Shown: one piece after another, positions 34,560-43,361 of the stretch
Position numbering within the stretch: position 1 is the stretch's first letter
How the letters are laid out: each line of letters opens with the position of its first letter
Assembly: GCF_003667275.1 (NCBI RefSeq)
Contig: NZ_RCNV01000003.1
Location: 280,103 to 344,102 of the forward strand
Direction of reading: 5' to 3'
DNA: 64,000 nucleotides
Source: Mesonia aquimarina
Lineage (GTDB): Bacteria > Bacteroidota > Bacteroidia > Flavobacteriales > Flavobacteriaceae
Translations under genes and position numbers: made by a program
Notes under the pieces: generated by a model
What the model saw: the letters and a program-made list of their open reading frames with translations, nothing else
Database searches by the model: none
Told to the model about the DNA's origin: nothing

Positions 34560-35096
34560 TTATTTCTCTTCAGGCGTTTCCATTAATACTCCTTCAGCCA
34601 TAAATGCATATTCTATTTTTGGCTCTGTAATTGCCGCAATTTCTTCTTCACTTTTTCCGGCATCTTTTGCAAAATGTTTCAACTCGTCAACTGGAGTTTC
34701 ACTTAAATATGCTTTTCCTTTTACGATAGCTTCTCTATTTTCTGAATCTAAAGGCATAAAAAAGCTGTAATCTTTAAACTTTACAAAAGAACGGATTGAA
34801 TCATCTAATTTTAGCGTCATCCAGCATCCTTTTTTCTTACAAACTTTATCTACTTCAGATTTAAACTTAACCGAGATTGTATCGCCAAGTTTCATATTCT
34901 CGAATTCTGCTTTCATCTCTGATGCAGATAACATATTTTTTTTATCGATTTTTTCACCTAGACTTTCAAATCCTTCAACTTGATTCATAGCTACTTCTGG
35001 GCTATTTTCTTCATCGGGGGTACTTTTCTCGGTTTTTTCGTTATTTTTACAAGCACATAATGCTAGTACTGAAAGTATGATTAGTATTTTTTTCAT
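34560..35096 (-). CDS. DUF4920 lipoprotein
   Basis: 178 residues with a lipoprotein signal (ILSVLALCAC followed by Lys and Asn). After a Glu-rich linker comes the DUF4920 domain, centred on SVKFKSEVDKVCKKKGCWM with its paired cysteines, then FVKFKDYSFFMPLD and EAIVKGKAYL. The CxxxxC pair next to a Trp suggests a disulphide or metal site. No function is established. It is divergent from ilvE and upstream of mnmD, but those roles do not suggest a shared pathway. Confidence 0.85.
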   Translation of the reverse strand: MKKILIILSVLALCACKNNEKTEKSTPDEENSPEVAMNQVEGFESLGEKIDKKNMLSASEMKAEFENMKLGDTISVKFKSEVDKVCKKKGCWMTLKLDDSIRSFVKFKDYSFFMPLDSENREAIVKGKAYLSETPVDELKHFAKDAGKSEEEIAAITEPKIEYAFMAEGVLMETPEEK

Positions 35097-35202
35097 CTTA
35101 TTTTAATCTTAAATTTGGACGTAATATTACAAAATTAAAAAATACATTAATCATTCAACTATAATTATTTTAATACTTTTGTAAAAATTTAAATAATCAC
35201 GA

Positions 35203-36273
35203 ATGAATCCTGAAAATACAAGCTTAGAGATTACTAAAGCAACTTCATCGGCTATTGGCGAAGTTGATTTTGATAATTTGACTTTTGGAAAATATTATGC
35301 TGACCATATGATGGTTTGCGATTACAAAGACGGAAAATGGCAAACTCCTAAAATAATGCCTTATGGTCCTATGGAAATGCAACCTTCAGCAAAAGTTTTT
35401 CATTACGGACAAGCTGTTTTTGAAGGAATGAAAGCTTTTAAAGACGATGACGGGAAAGTTTGGTTATTTAGACCTGAGCAAAACTTTGAACGTATTAATA
35501 AATCTTCAAAAAGAATGGCTATTCCAGAATTTCCGAAGGAATATTTTTTTGAGGCACTTAAAACACTTTTAAAATTTGACAGTAAATGGATTAAAAGTGG
35601 CGACGGAAATTCACTTTACATTAGACCTTTTGTGATTGCTACAGAAGCAGGAGTTTCTGCCTCTCCTTCTAATGCTTACCGATTTATGATTATTTGTTGT
35701 CCTGCAAAAGCCTATTATTCTTCTCCGGTAAAAGTTACCATTGCGCAAGAATATAGCCGTTCTGCAGATGGCGGTGTGGGTTATGCAAAAGCGGCAGGAA
35801 ATTATGGAGCACAATTTTACCCAACAAATTTAGCTAAAGAAAAAGGATACCAACAGGTAATTTGGACCGATGCCAACTCTCACGAATATTTAGAGGAAGC
35901 GGGAACTATGAATGTATTCTTCAGAATTAATGATAAATTAATTACTGCTCCTATTAGCGATAGAATTCTTGACGGAATTACAAGAAAAAGCATTATTGCA
36001 CTTGCAGAAAAAGAAGGTGTAGAAGTTGAAGTAAGACGTATAAAAGTAGCTGAAATTTTAGAAGCTGCAAAAAATAACGAACTTAAAGAAATGTTTGGGG
36101 CAGGAACTGCTGCTACAGTTGCTCAAATATCTGGATTTGAATTTGACGGCACGTACCACGAATTACCTCAAGTAGAAAATCCTTACAGCGTACATTTTAA
36201 GAAAGCCTTGCAAGATATACAGTACAATAGAGCCGAAGATCCTTTTGGCTGGCGATATGCTGTTGATATATAA
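35203..36273 (+). CDS. ilvE: Branched-chain amino-acid aminotransferase
   Basis: 356 residues, a PLP enzyme for the last step of valine, leucine and isoleucine synthesis and the first step of their breakdown. The family openings FGKYYADHMMVCDYKDGKW and FHYGQAVFEGMKAF are present. The PLP lysine is in YAKAAGNYGAQF near residue 195, and the EEAGTMNVFF and GAGTAATVAQI motifs follow. The length is that of the class IV long (eukaryote-like) branch. A TACTTTTG box lies 22 bp before the ATG. A strong terminator follows. Confidence 0.95.
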   Translation: MNPENTSLEITKATSSAIGEVDFDNLTFGKYYADHMMVCDYKDGKWQTPKIMPYGPMEMQPSAKVFHYGQAVFEGMKAFKDDDGKVWLFRPEQNFERINKSSKRMAIPEFPKEYFFEALKTLLKFDSKWIKSGDGNSLYIRPFVIATEAGVSASPSNAYRFMIICCPAKAYYSSPVKVTIAQEYSRSADGGVGYAKAAGNYGAQFYPTNLAKEKGYQQVIWTDANSHEYLEEAGTMNVFFRINDKLITAPISDRILDGITRKSIIALAEKEGVEVEVRRIKVAEILEAAKNNELKEMFGAGTAATVAQISGFEFDGTYHELPQVENPYSVHFKKALQDIQYNRAEDPFGWRYAVDI

Positions 36274-36278
36274 ATTTA

Positions 36279-36310
36279 AAAAAGCGGGTTAAAAAATTAA
36301 CCCGCTTTTT
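36279..36310. terminator. Bidirectional terminator between ilvE and the MazG-like gene
   Basis: A 14-bp stem AAAAAGCGGGTTAA/TTAACCCGCTTTTT with an AAAA loop, lying exactly between two convergent genes with T runs on both strands. Confidence 0.9.
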
Positions 36311-36697
36311 TTATGTCTTTAAAATTTTATTGATATCTGGTTTAAAATAATTGGGCCCTTTTAAAACTTTGCCGTCTTCTCGGTAAATTGGCTTACCGTC
36401 TGCTCCTAGTTTACTCATATTACTTTCTTGTATTTCTTCAAAAACTTCTTTAATTTTATGTTGCATACCGTGTTCTATAATTGTTCCGCAAAGAATGTAA
36501 AGCATATCACCAAGAGCATCGGCAACTTCAACTAAATCATTATTATTAGCAGCTTCTAAATATTCTTCGTTCTCCTCTTTCATTAAATTAAAACGCAATA
36601 GGTTTTTTGCTTCTCCTAAATCTGCTTCAGGTGCCTCTTTTATTCCTAAACCAAATGCATCATGAAATTGTTTTACGGCTTCAATTCTTTTCTTCAT
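36311..36697 (-). CDS. MazG-like nucleotide pyrophosphohydrolase
   Basis: 128-residue all-alpha NTP pyrophosphatase. The metal-binding pattern is EENEEY at about 46-51, followed by EVADALGDMLYILCG near 68-82, i.e. the E-x-x-E and E-x-x-D arrangement of the MazG/HisE superfamily. The C-terminus (KPIYREDGKVLKGPNYFKPD) is typical of the phosphoribosyl-ATP-pyrophosphohydrolase-like subgroup also found in phages. It probably cleans up non-canonical nucleotides. The substrate is not determinable. Confidence 0.85.
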   Translation of the reverse strand: MKKRIEAVKQFHDAFGLGIKEAPEADLGEAKNLLRFNLMKEENEEYLEAANNNDLVEVADALGDMLYILCGTIIEHGMQHKIKEVFEEIQESNMSKLGADGKPIYREDGKVLKGPNYFKPDINKILKT

Positions 36698-36733
36698 AAT
36701 AAATAGATTAATTTTGCTTAAAAATAATCAAAA

Positions 36734-36919
36734 ATGTTTACTGACGGACAACTTATATTTGCCGGTTTTTTTGTGGTGGTTTTTATTGCTATTATGATTT
36801 TTAGTTACCGAAAAGACCTTAAACTACATAAAAAATATTACCGCGGAAGTCTATTTATTCTTATTGGCTTCATAATTTTTATTGCCTTATTATTTGTTTT
36901 AAAAACCTATTTGCATTAA
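36734..36919 (+). CDS. Small two-helix membrane protein
   Basis: 61 residues with two hydrophobic helices (about 7-24 and 40-58) separated by a basic loop (YRKDLKLHKKYYRG). I do not recognise a family. It starts at an ATG 36 bp from the divergent MazG-like gene and is the first of a same-strand run that continues to 40912. The sensible topology, with positive residues in the loop, supports it as a real gene. Confidence 0.6.
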   Translation: MFTDGQLIFAGFFVVVFIAIMIFSYRKDLKLHKKYYRGSLFILIGFIIFIALLFVLKTYLH

Positions 36920-36986
36920 AAAAAACCGTGTCATTTTTTATATAAATTATTTATCTTACCGAAAACTTTAAAATTTAAACTTTTTT

Positions 36987-37739
36987 ATGAAAACTACCAT
37001 TCAATTGGAACAAGAAGAACTTCTTGTCGATCTTTCTAAACCAATAGACATTTCAATTACGCTTCGCGGAAACGAAAACAATCCAATTGCATGGTACGTA
37101 GATCAACCCAAAATAGAACCGGTAATAGAGGGAAAATGGATTGCAAAAGTTTCTGAAGGTTCTTCGGTAAATTTCAATAATATTGCTTTCAATCCACATG
37201 CGCACACCACACACACAGAAAGTTACGGTCATATTTCTGAAGAGTTTTACAGCATCAATAAAGCTTTAAAGCAATTTTTCTTCGCCGCAAAAGTGGTTTC
37301 ATTAGTACCGGAAACCTTAGGAGAAGATTTTGTGTTTTCAAAAAAACAATTAGAAAAATCACTTCAAAAAAATGAAGTTGAGGCGCTTATAATTAGAACC
37401 TTACCTAATACTAAAAAGAAGAAAAAAAGAAAATATAGCCACACCAATTGGCCATATTTATTAGAGGAAACTGCAACTTATATTCGTGAATGTGGCATAA
37501 AACACCTTTTAATAGATTTACCTTCGGTAGACAAGGAAAAAGATGATGGAGAATTATTGGCGCATCGTGCTTTTTGGAATTATCCAGAAAACCCACGAAA
37601 GGATGCCACTATTACAGAACTAATTTATGTACCCAATAAAGTAAAAGACGGAAAGTATTTACTTAATTTACAAATAGCTTCCTTTAAAAATGATGCAGCT
37701 CCAAGCAAGCCGGTACTATACAAAATAATTGATTCATGA
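36987..37739 (+). CDS. Cyclase family protein (kynurenine formamidase-like)
   Basis: 250 residues. The segment PHAHTTHTESYGHI near residue 71 matches the metal-binding signature H-x-G/T-T-H-x-D/E-x-x-x-H of the cyclase/formamidase family. HLLIDLPSVDKEKDDG and ELIYVPNKVKDGKYLLNLQ further on agree with the fold. The unusual basic run KKKKKRKYS near residue 145 lies in a loop. A hydrolase acting on an amide or lactone is likely, but the substrate is unknown; no other tryptophan-catabolism genes are near. It overlaps the next gene by 4 bp (ATGA). Confidence 0.78.
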   Translation: MKTTIQLEQEELLVDLSKPIDISITLRGNENNPIAWYVDQPKIEPVIEGKWIAKVSEGSSVNFNNIAFNPHAHTTHTESYGHISEEFYSINKALKQFFFAAKVVSLVPETLGEDFVFSKKQLEKSLQKNEVEALIIRTLPNTKKKKKRKYSHTNWPYLLEETATYIRECGIKHLLIDLPSVDKEKDDGELLAHRAFWNYPENPRKDATITELIYVPNKVKDGKYLLNLQIASFKNDAAPSKPVLYKIIDS

Positions 37740-38086
37740 AAAAAGCAATAAAACTGGAAGAATTAGGCATGTTTGTGCTCGGTATTTTCCTATTTTCATT
37801 ACTAGATATTTCTTGGTGGTGGTTTTTGGCTTTATTTTTTTCGCCAGATATAGGGATGTTAGGTTATTTAATCAATAACAAAATTGGCGCTATCACCTAT
37901 AATATTTTTCACCATAAATTTTTAGGCCTAATTTTTTATCTTGTAGGAGTTTCTTTTACTTCAGAAATTTTGCAATTTATAGGCATTATAATTTTTTCAC
38001 ACGCAAGTTTCGACAGGATTTTTGGGTACGGATTAAAATACAACAAGGGCTTTAAATTTACTCATCTTGGCGAAATAGGAAATTAA
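37736..38086 (+). CDS. DUF4260 membrane protein
   Basis: 116 residues with three to four hydrophobic helices. The family pattern is clear: DIGMLGYLINNKIGAITYNI near residue 40 and SHASFDRIFGYGLKYNKGF near the C-terminus. The function of DUF4260 is unknown. Translation is coupled to the cyclase-family gene by an ATGA overlap, and the DUF4230 gene follows after 5 bp, so they share an operon. Confidence 0.85.
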   Translation: MKKAIKLEELGMFVLGIFLFSLLDISWWWFLALFFSPDIGMLGYLINNKIGAITYNIFHHKFLGLIFYLVGVSFTSEILQFIGIIIFSHASFDRIFGYGLKYNKGFKFTHLGEIGN

Positions 38087-38091
38087 CAATT

Positions 38092-38733
38092 ATGGAATTA
38101 CTTTTTTTAGGCTTATTTTTTGGTGCACTTTTAGCTTATTTTATTTTCTATCGACTGTCTAGGAATCGAAAAAAAGAAAAAGAGCAAAACCAATCTGTGG
38201 TTTTAATGGAAAAAATTAGAGCCGTTTGTAAATTCATAACTGTTGAAGGTGACTTTTCTGAAATTTATCATTATCAAAATGTAAAAGATAAATGGATCAA
38301 TCTTTTTCTCGGCAGTAAAAAAGCACTTATTTTAATTGAAGCAAAAGCTCACGTCGGATTTGATTTAACCAAACTACAAATGAATGCCGATGTTGACCAA
38401 AAAACCATTTTCCTTAGCAATTTTCCGCAGCCTGAATTATTAACTATCGAAACAGATTTTAAATATTACGATAAAAAAGAAGGTTGGGCAAACCCGTTTA
38501 CCACATCAGATTTAACCGATATTAATCGTGAAGCAAAGCAATATATTGTAGAAAAAATTCCGAATAGTGGCTTACTGAATGAAGCTTCTAATCAGGCTTT
38601 AGAAACCGTTCTACTCATAGAAAAATTAGTAGAAACCATCAATTGGAAATTAGATTATTCAGCATTAGAAATCAATACTAATCAGCAAAAAATTTCTGAT
38701 GAAAATGTAAAGCAACAACTCAAAAATTCTTAA
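38092..38733 (+). CDS. DUF4230 membrane-anchored protein
   Basis: 213 residues: one N-terminal membrane helix (about 2-20), a basic stop-transfer stretch (RLSRNRKKEKEQ), then a soluble DUF4230 domain marked by AVCKFITVEGDFSEIYHYQN and KALILIEAKAHVGFDLTKL. The family is common in bacteria but has no assigned function. It lies in the tight operon between the DUF4260 and MmcQ/YjbR genes, with gaps of 5 bp and 1 bp. Confidence 0.83.
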   Translation: MELLFLGLFFGALLAYFIFYRLSRNRKKEKEQNQSVVLMEKIRAVCKFITVEGDFSEIYHYQNVKDKWINLFLGSKKALILIEAKAHVGFDLTKLQMNADVDQKTIFLSNFPQPELLTIETDFKYYDKKEGWANPFTTSDLTDINREAKQYIVEKIPNSGLLNEASNQALETVLLIEKLVETINWKLDYSALEINTNQQKISDENVKQQLKNS

Positions 38734-38734
38734 A

Positions 38735-39106
38735 ATGAATATTGAAGAATTACGCGATTTTTGCCTTCAGAAAAAAGGAATAACCGAAGAATTCCCATTC
38801 AACGAAACTACTTTAGTTTTTAAAGTTATGGGAAAAATGTTTTTGCTCGTTGCATTAGATAGATGGGAAACCGGTCAACAGGAAATCAATATGAAATGCG
38901 ATCCTGAAAAAGCCATCCAACTACGCGAAGAATTTCCCGATGATATTTATGTAGGTCCCTATATGAATAAAAAACATTGGAATACCGTAAAAGTAAATAC
39001 TGTTTTACCTGATAAAAAAATAAAACATTTCATCAATCACAGTTACGAATTAGTGGTCGCAAAATTGACTAAAAAGCAAAAAGAGGAATTGAAAAATCTC
39101 GATTAA
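38735..39106 (+). CDS. MmcQ/YjbR family protein
   Basis: 123 residues of the CyaY-like fold family MmcQ/YjbR. Signatures are KKGITEEFPFNETTLVFKVMGKMF, here split by short substitutions, NMKCDPEKAIQLREEF and HWNTVKVN. Some members bind DNA and some act as toxin-like or nodulation-linked proteins, so no role is claimed. It follows the DUF4230 gene by 1 bp. Confidence 0.88.
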   Translation: MNIEELRDFCLQKKGITEEFPFNETTLVFKVMGKMFLLVALDRWETGQQEINMKCDPEKAIQLREEFPDDIYVGPYMNKKHWNTVKVNTVLPDKKIKHFINHSYELVVAKLTKKQKEELKNLD

Positions 39107-39136
39107 AAATTATTTATTTTTCCGGAAACAATTTAT

Positions 39137-40912
39137 ATGACTTCACCCCAACAAACCTACCAACAAAAACTTACTAAATTTCAACAGCAATTTTCGCAGG
39201 TAAAGAAAAAATTGTTTGCTTCTAGCATGTTGCGTTTAGCTTTATTTCTGCTTTTGGCGTTTTTAGTGTATTTCTTTTTTTTGAATACAAAATTAGTAGT
39301 TGGTGTTATTTTAGGCGGAATTGCACTTTTTATTTTTCTGGTTTCCAGACATAGTAAACTTCAACTGGAAAAGAAAAAAATTGAAGCACTTTTAAAAATT
39401 AACAAAACCGAATTAGCGGTTTTAGATCGTAATTTTCATCAGTTAGATAATGGCGAAGAATTTAAAAATCCGCAACACGAATTTAGTCAAGATATCGATC
39501 TATTTGGCGAACGTTCCTTTTTTCAATACCTCAACAGAACTGCTTTAAAAAGCGGAAAACAAAAACTCGCCAATCTTCTTACGGAAAATAGCATCCAGAA
39601 AATTGAAGCTAAACAAAAAGCAGTCAAAGAATTAGCGCAAAAAATTGATTTCCGTCAAGAATTTTCGGCAATTGCCAGCATCGTAAAAACCGAAACTTCT
39701 TCAAACGTTATCATTGACTGGCTTGCGAGTTACAAAAAATTTGTGCCTAACATTTTTCGTTGGCTTCCCACTGTTTTTTCTATAATTTCTATCGCGCTTA
39801 TCGCGGCTTATTTTTTAGTCGATATTTCTGGATATTTTGTGATGGGCTGGTTTTTTCTTGGTTTGGCCATAAGTGGTTCAAAAGTTAAAAAAGTGAATCA
39901 ACTTTCTATCCACGTAAGTCAGATTCAGGAAACTTTTCAGCAATATCATCAATTGCTAAATTTACTGGAAAAAGAAAAATTTGAAACGGAATTACTGCAA
40001 CATCAGCAAGAAAGAATTTTAAAAGAAGGCGAAAAAGCTTCTCAATTACTACAAAAATTCGCCAAAATAATTGATGCGCTCGACCAGCGAAATAATATGA
40101 TTTTCGGAATTTTTGGCAACGGATTTTTACTCTGGGATTTGCAACAAAGCTATAAATTGGAACAATGGATTGCGCAACACAAAACTAAAGTTGAAAATTG
40201 GTTTGCGGTGATTGAATTTATAGATGCCTATAATTCGTTGGGGAATTTCTCATTCAATCATCAACACTACAGTTTCCCGGAAATCACTTCCAATAAACAT
40301 GTAATTAAAGCTGAAGACGCCGTTCATCCGCTTATTAATCCGAAAGACGCAGTACGCAATTCGTTCACTATAAATAATGAAGAATTTTTTATCATTACCG
40401 GTGCAAATATGGCGGGAAAAAGTACGTTTTTAAGAACCGTTTCGCTTCAAATCGTGATGAGCAATGTCGGACTTCCGGTTTGTGCAAAAGCTGCTGAATA
40501 TTCGCCTATAAAGTTAATTACCAGTATGCGAACGGTAGATTCGCTAGCCGATGAAGCTTCGTATTTTTATTCTGAATTAAGCCGCTTAAAATTTATTGTT
40601 GAAAAAATTAAAACCGATCGCTATTTTATCATATTAGATGAAATTTTAAAGGGAACCAACAGTACCGATAAAGCCATTGGTTCTCGTAAATTTATTGAAA
40701 AGTTAGTCCGCTCACATTCTACCGGAATTATCGCCACACACGATTTAAGTTTATGCGAAGTTGCCAAAGATTTCCCAGAAGTAAAAAACCATTATTTTGA
40801 TGCTGAAATAATTAACGACGAGCTTCATTTTGACTATAAATTTAAAGACGGAATTTGCCAAAATATGAACGCTTCTTTCTTACTCCGAAAGATGGAAATT
40901 GTGGATGATTAA
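39137..40912 (+). CDS. Membrane-anchored MutS-like ATPase
   Basis: 591 residues. The C-terminal 200 residues are a MutS-type ABC ATPase: Walker A GANMAGKSTFLRT near residue 428, the ST-rich SMRTVDSLADEASYF, Walker B YFIILDEILKGTNS and the switch THDL. The N-terminal mismatch-binding domain of MutS is absent. Instead there are hydrophobic segments at about 28-70 and 205-245 that should place the protein in the membrane, with a lever-like helical region between. This matches a MutS-related group frequent in Bacteroidota. A role in mismatch repair is therefore doubtful. It is the last gene of the operon. Confidence 0.85.
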   Translation: MTSPQQTYQQKLTKFQQQFSQVKKKLFASSMLRLALFLLLAFLVYFFFLNTKLVVGVILGGIALFIFLVSRHSKLQLEKKKIEALLKINKTELAVLDRNFHQLDNGEEFKNPQHEFSQDIDLFGERSFFQYLNRTALKSGKQKLANLLTENSIQKIEAKQKAVKELAQKIDFRQEFSAIASIVKTETSSNVIIDWLASYKKFVPNIFRWLPTVFSIISIALIAAYFLVDISGYFVMGWFFLGLAISGSKVKKVNQLSIHVSQIQETFQQYHQLLNLLEKEKFETELLQHQQERILKEGEKASQLLQKFAKIIDALDQRNNMIFGIFGNGFLLWDLQQSYKLEQWIAQHKTKVENWFAVIEFIDAYNSLGNFSFNHQHYSFPEITSNKHVIKAEDAVHPLINPKDAVRNSFTINNEEFFIITGANMAGKSTFLRTVSLQIVMSNVGLPVCAKAAEYSPIKLITSMRTVDSLADEASYFYSELSRLKFIVEKIKTDRYFIILDEILKGTNSTDKAIGSRKFIEKLVRSHSTGIIATHDLSLCEVAKDFPEVKNHYFDAEIINDELHFDYKFKDGICQNMNASFLLRKMEIVDD

Positions 40913-40914
40913 AG

Positions 40915-41922
40915 TTATTTATCACGATTATCTAATTCAATATCTTCTATAGATTTCTTAACAAATTCTTGTTTTTTAAATTCATCTGAAACAGGCGTAT
41001 CACCAGGAAAAGACTCCCATTCGAATTGGATTTCAGGAGAAAAATTTCTGCGTTTTTCTATATCTTCTTTAGAAAGAATTTCATCTTCAAGCATATAAAT
41101 TTTACCTTTAGTATTAAATTTTTTAGAAATATCCCACATCTTTTTTCCCACAGCTAAAGAAGGCTGGTCTTGATAATAAACATGTTCTTTTATTGTTCTG
41201 GTAATTTTTGCTTTGGGTTTTTCTATATCCTGTTTAAAATTATTCTTCTCGCAAGGATAGCATATTTTTTGAGCAATTATTCCTTTATTTAATTTAGGAT
41301 CGTAGCTTTCTAAAATTACGCCAGGCAAACCGAATAATTTCCAAGGACCGTAAGAATATGGAATTTCTTTAGTGAACCAAATGATATACTTTCTTCCTCG
41401 AAAATAAGCTACAGCTTTTTGAACTTTGTAGCCTAAAATCTCTTTATGTTCTTCATAAATTGTCCAGTAAATTTTTATCCAATTATCTTTTACGACATAT
41501 GCATCGGTAATGGCTTTTGGCATTTTAAAATAAACTTCTTTCGTATTAAAATTTCTATAGAACAACCTTCCATCTTTATCTGTAGCATTTGCAGAAAAAC
41601 CAGAACTTATCTGAGCTCCTTTTTGCATGGTCATTGTTTTTTCCGAAATATTTTCGGGTAATTTTAAACCTAAATTATAGAGACTTTCATAACTATTAAA
41701 ATATAAATGATAAGGACTTTTAGATATTTCTGAAGTTTTCCTTTTTTCCTTTTTATATTTACTAACGGATACTTTATTAAATTTAGAAGAGGTATTGGTT
41801 TCTACAAGATAAATCGACCCGTATTTTTTATATTCTATAATTCCGCTGACGGTATCTTGTTGAGCGTTGCAAAATATCACGAAAAAAAGTCCGAAGAAAA
41901 GGAGTATTTTTGAATGACTCAT
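40915..41922 (-). CDS. GLPGLI family protein
   Basis: About 335 residues, exported (signal MSHSKILLFFGLFFVIFCNAQ). The name-giving motif is FGLPGVILESYD near residue 220, after WFTKEIPYSYGPWK. A CYPCEK cysteine pair follows. The family is widespread in Bacteroidota and often linked to the cell envelope, but its function is unknown. I use the ATG at 41922, because the TTG seven codons upstream would lengthen the signal peptide needlessly. It converges with the MutS-like gene at a 2-bp gap. Confidence 0.88.
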   Translation of the reverse strand: MSHSKILLFFGLFFVIFCNAQQDTVSGIIEYKKYGSIYLVETNTSSKFNKVSVSKYKKEKRKTSEISKSPYHLYFNSYESLYNLGLKLPENISEKTMTMQKGAQISSGFSANATDKDGRLFYRNFNTKEVYFKMPKAITDAYVVKDNWIKIYWTIYEEHKEILGYKVQKAVAYFRGRKYIIWFTKEIPYSYGPWKLFGLPGVILESYDPKLNKGIIAQKICYPCEKNNFKQDIEKPKAKITRTIKEHVYYQDQPSLAVGKKMWDISKKFNTKGKIYMLEDEILSKEDIEKRRNFSPEIQFEWESFPGDTPVSDEFKKQEFVKKSIEDIELDNRDK

Positions 41923-41961
41923 AATACAAAAAACAATTAACAACGTTTAAATATAATTAAT

Positions 41962-43317
41962 TTGAATTTAAAGCACAATAAGAACTCTTTTCTATTTAAT
42001 TTCATTTTAATATTTATAACGATATTATTTTATAGCTTGTTCGCTTATGATCTAGAGCGAAGCAATTTTTTAAAACTCCTTTTTCTTTATTCCGGATTGT
42101 TTTTAGGAAGCTTTTTATTGATTGAAAAAAACAAAAACCGTTTTTGGTTCTTGGCAGGTTTCGCACTAATTTTTCGGTTGGTTTTTATTGGAAGTTTACC
42201 TAATTTATCACAAGATTTTTACCGCTTTATTTGGGATGGAAGATTAATAGCCGAAGGAATAAATCCGTTTTTATCGACCCCAAAAAAATTATTGGAAGAA
42301 AATTTTTCAGCCATTGCTCAAACACGAATTTTGATAGATGGAATGGGATCGCTAAATGCGAGCAATTATTCCAATTATCCGCCCGTTAGTCAATTTGTAT
42401 ATGGAATTGCGGGATTTTTTGCTAAAAAATCTATTCTTGGAAGTGTCGTTATTATGAGACTAATTTTAATAGCAGCAGATTTCGGAACACTTTACTTCGG
42501 AAAAAAGCTGCTTAAAAAATTACAACTTCCCTCCCATCGTATTTTTTGGTTTATTCTGAATCCATTTGTCATTTTAGAATTCACCGGAAACTTACATTTT
42601 GAAGGACTCATGGTTTTCTTTTTACTTTCAGGTATTTATTTTTTAGTACAAAAAAAATGGATGTTTTCGGCTATCTTGATTGGTTTCTCTATTTCGGTTA
42701 AACTGTTACCGCTTTTAATATTACCGCTTTTTTTCAATTATTTTAGAAAGAAATTTAAATTGGGATTTGTAAAGTTACTCGGTTTTTACATGTTAATTTT
42801 CACCACCGTATTTTTGACGTTTATTCCTTTTTTATCTGAAAATCTTATCCAAAATTATAGTGATTCTGTGGGGTTATGGTTTTCGAAATTTGAATTTAAT
42901 GCGAGTGTGTATTACATCATTCGGTGGATTGGCTTTCAAACTGTAGGATGGAATATTATTGGAACTGTTGGAAAAATTTTACCGATCATAATTTTCCTGG
43001 GAATTTTAGGACTTACTTTTTTTAGAAAAAACTACCCTGAAAAAAAACTGTTGCAAAATATGCTTTTTGCGTTTTGTCTATATTTTTTACTTTCAACAAC
43101 TGTTCATCCGTGGTATTTAGCAACCCCACTACTATTATCTATTTTTACTAAGTTCAGATTTCTATTGCTTTGGTCATTTCTAATTGTATTGAGCTATTCA
43201 GCTTATAATACTCAGGAATTTCAAGAAAACATGTACCTATTAGCATTAGAATATCTTCTTGTTGTAGGATTTTTTACTTATGAATTATACTATAAAAGAC
43301 GAAAAATGATTAGTTAG
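41962..43317 (+). CDS. Integral-membrane glycosyltransferase (mannosyltransferase-like)
   Basis: 451 residues with about eleven hydrophobic helices. Near residue 90 is SQDFYRFIWDGRLIAEGINPF, the periplasmic loop motif of polyprenol-phosphate-sugar dependent GT-C enzymes, with an acidic residue as presumed catalyst. A C-terminal TTVHPWYL motif supports the GT-C assignment. It probably transfers a mannose-like sugar from a lipid carrier at the outer face of the inner membrane; the acceptor is unknown. The only in-frame start is TTG at 41962, with stops just upstream. It is divergent from the GLPGLI gene. Confidence 0.75.
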   Translation: MNLKHNKNSFLFNFILIFITILFYSLFAYDLERSNFLKLLFLYSGLFLGSFLLIEKNKNRFWFLAGFALIFRLVFIGSLPNLSQDFYRFIWDGRLIAEGINPFLSTPKKLLEENFSAIAQTRILIDGMGSLNASNYSNYPPVSQFVYGIAGFFAKKSILGSVVIMRLILIAADFGTLYFGKKLLKKLQLPSHRIFWFILNPFVILEFTGNLHFEGLMVFFLLSGIYFLVQKKWMFSAILIGFSISVKLLPLLILPLFFNYFRKKFKLGFVKLLGFYMLIFTTVFLTFIPFLSENLIQNYSDSVGLWFSKFEFNASVYYIIRWIGFQTVGWNIIGTVGKILPIIIFLGILGLTFFRKNYPEKKLLQNMLFAFCLYFLLSTTVHPWYLATPLLLSIFTKFRFLLLWSFLIVLSYSAYNTQEFQENMYLLALEYLLVVGFFTYELYYKRRKMIS

Positions 43318-43361
43318 ATTATTTTATGGAATAGTCTCAAATACATATATTCAACTTAAAA

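Noticed and set aside
39137..40912. Calling this gene mutS or mutS2
   Set aside because: It lacks the mismatch-recognition and Smr domains and has membrane helices; only the ATPase domain is shared.
36987..40912. The operon of unknown proteins as a new anti-phage defence system
   Set aside because: No nuclease, protease, toxin or sensor domain typical of defence is visible, and the surroundings are core genes.
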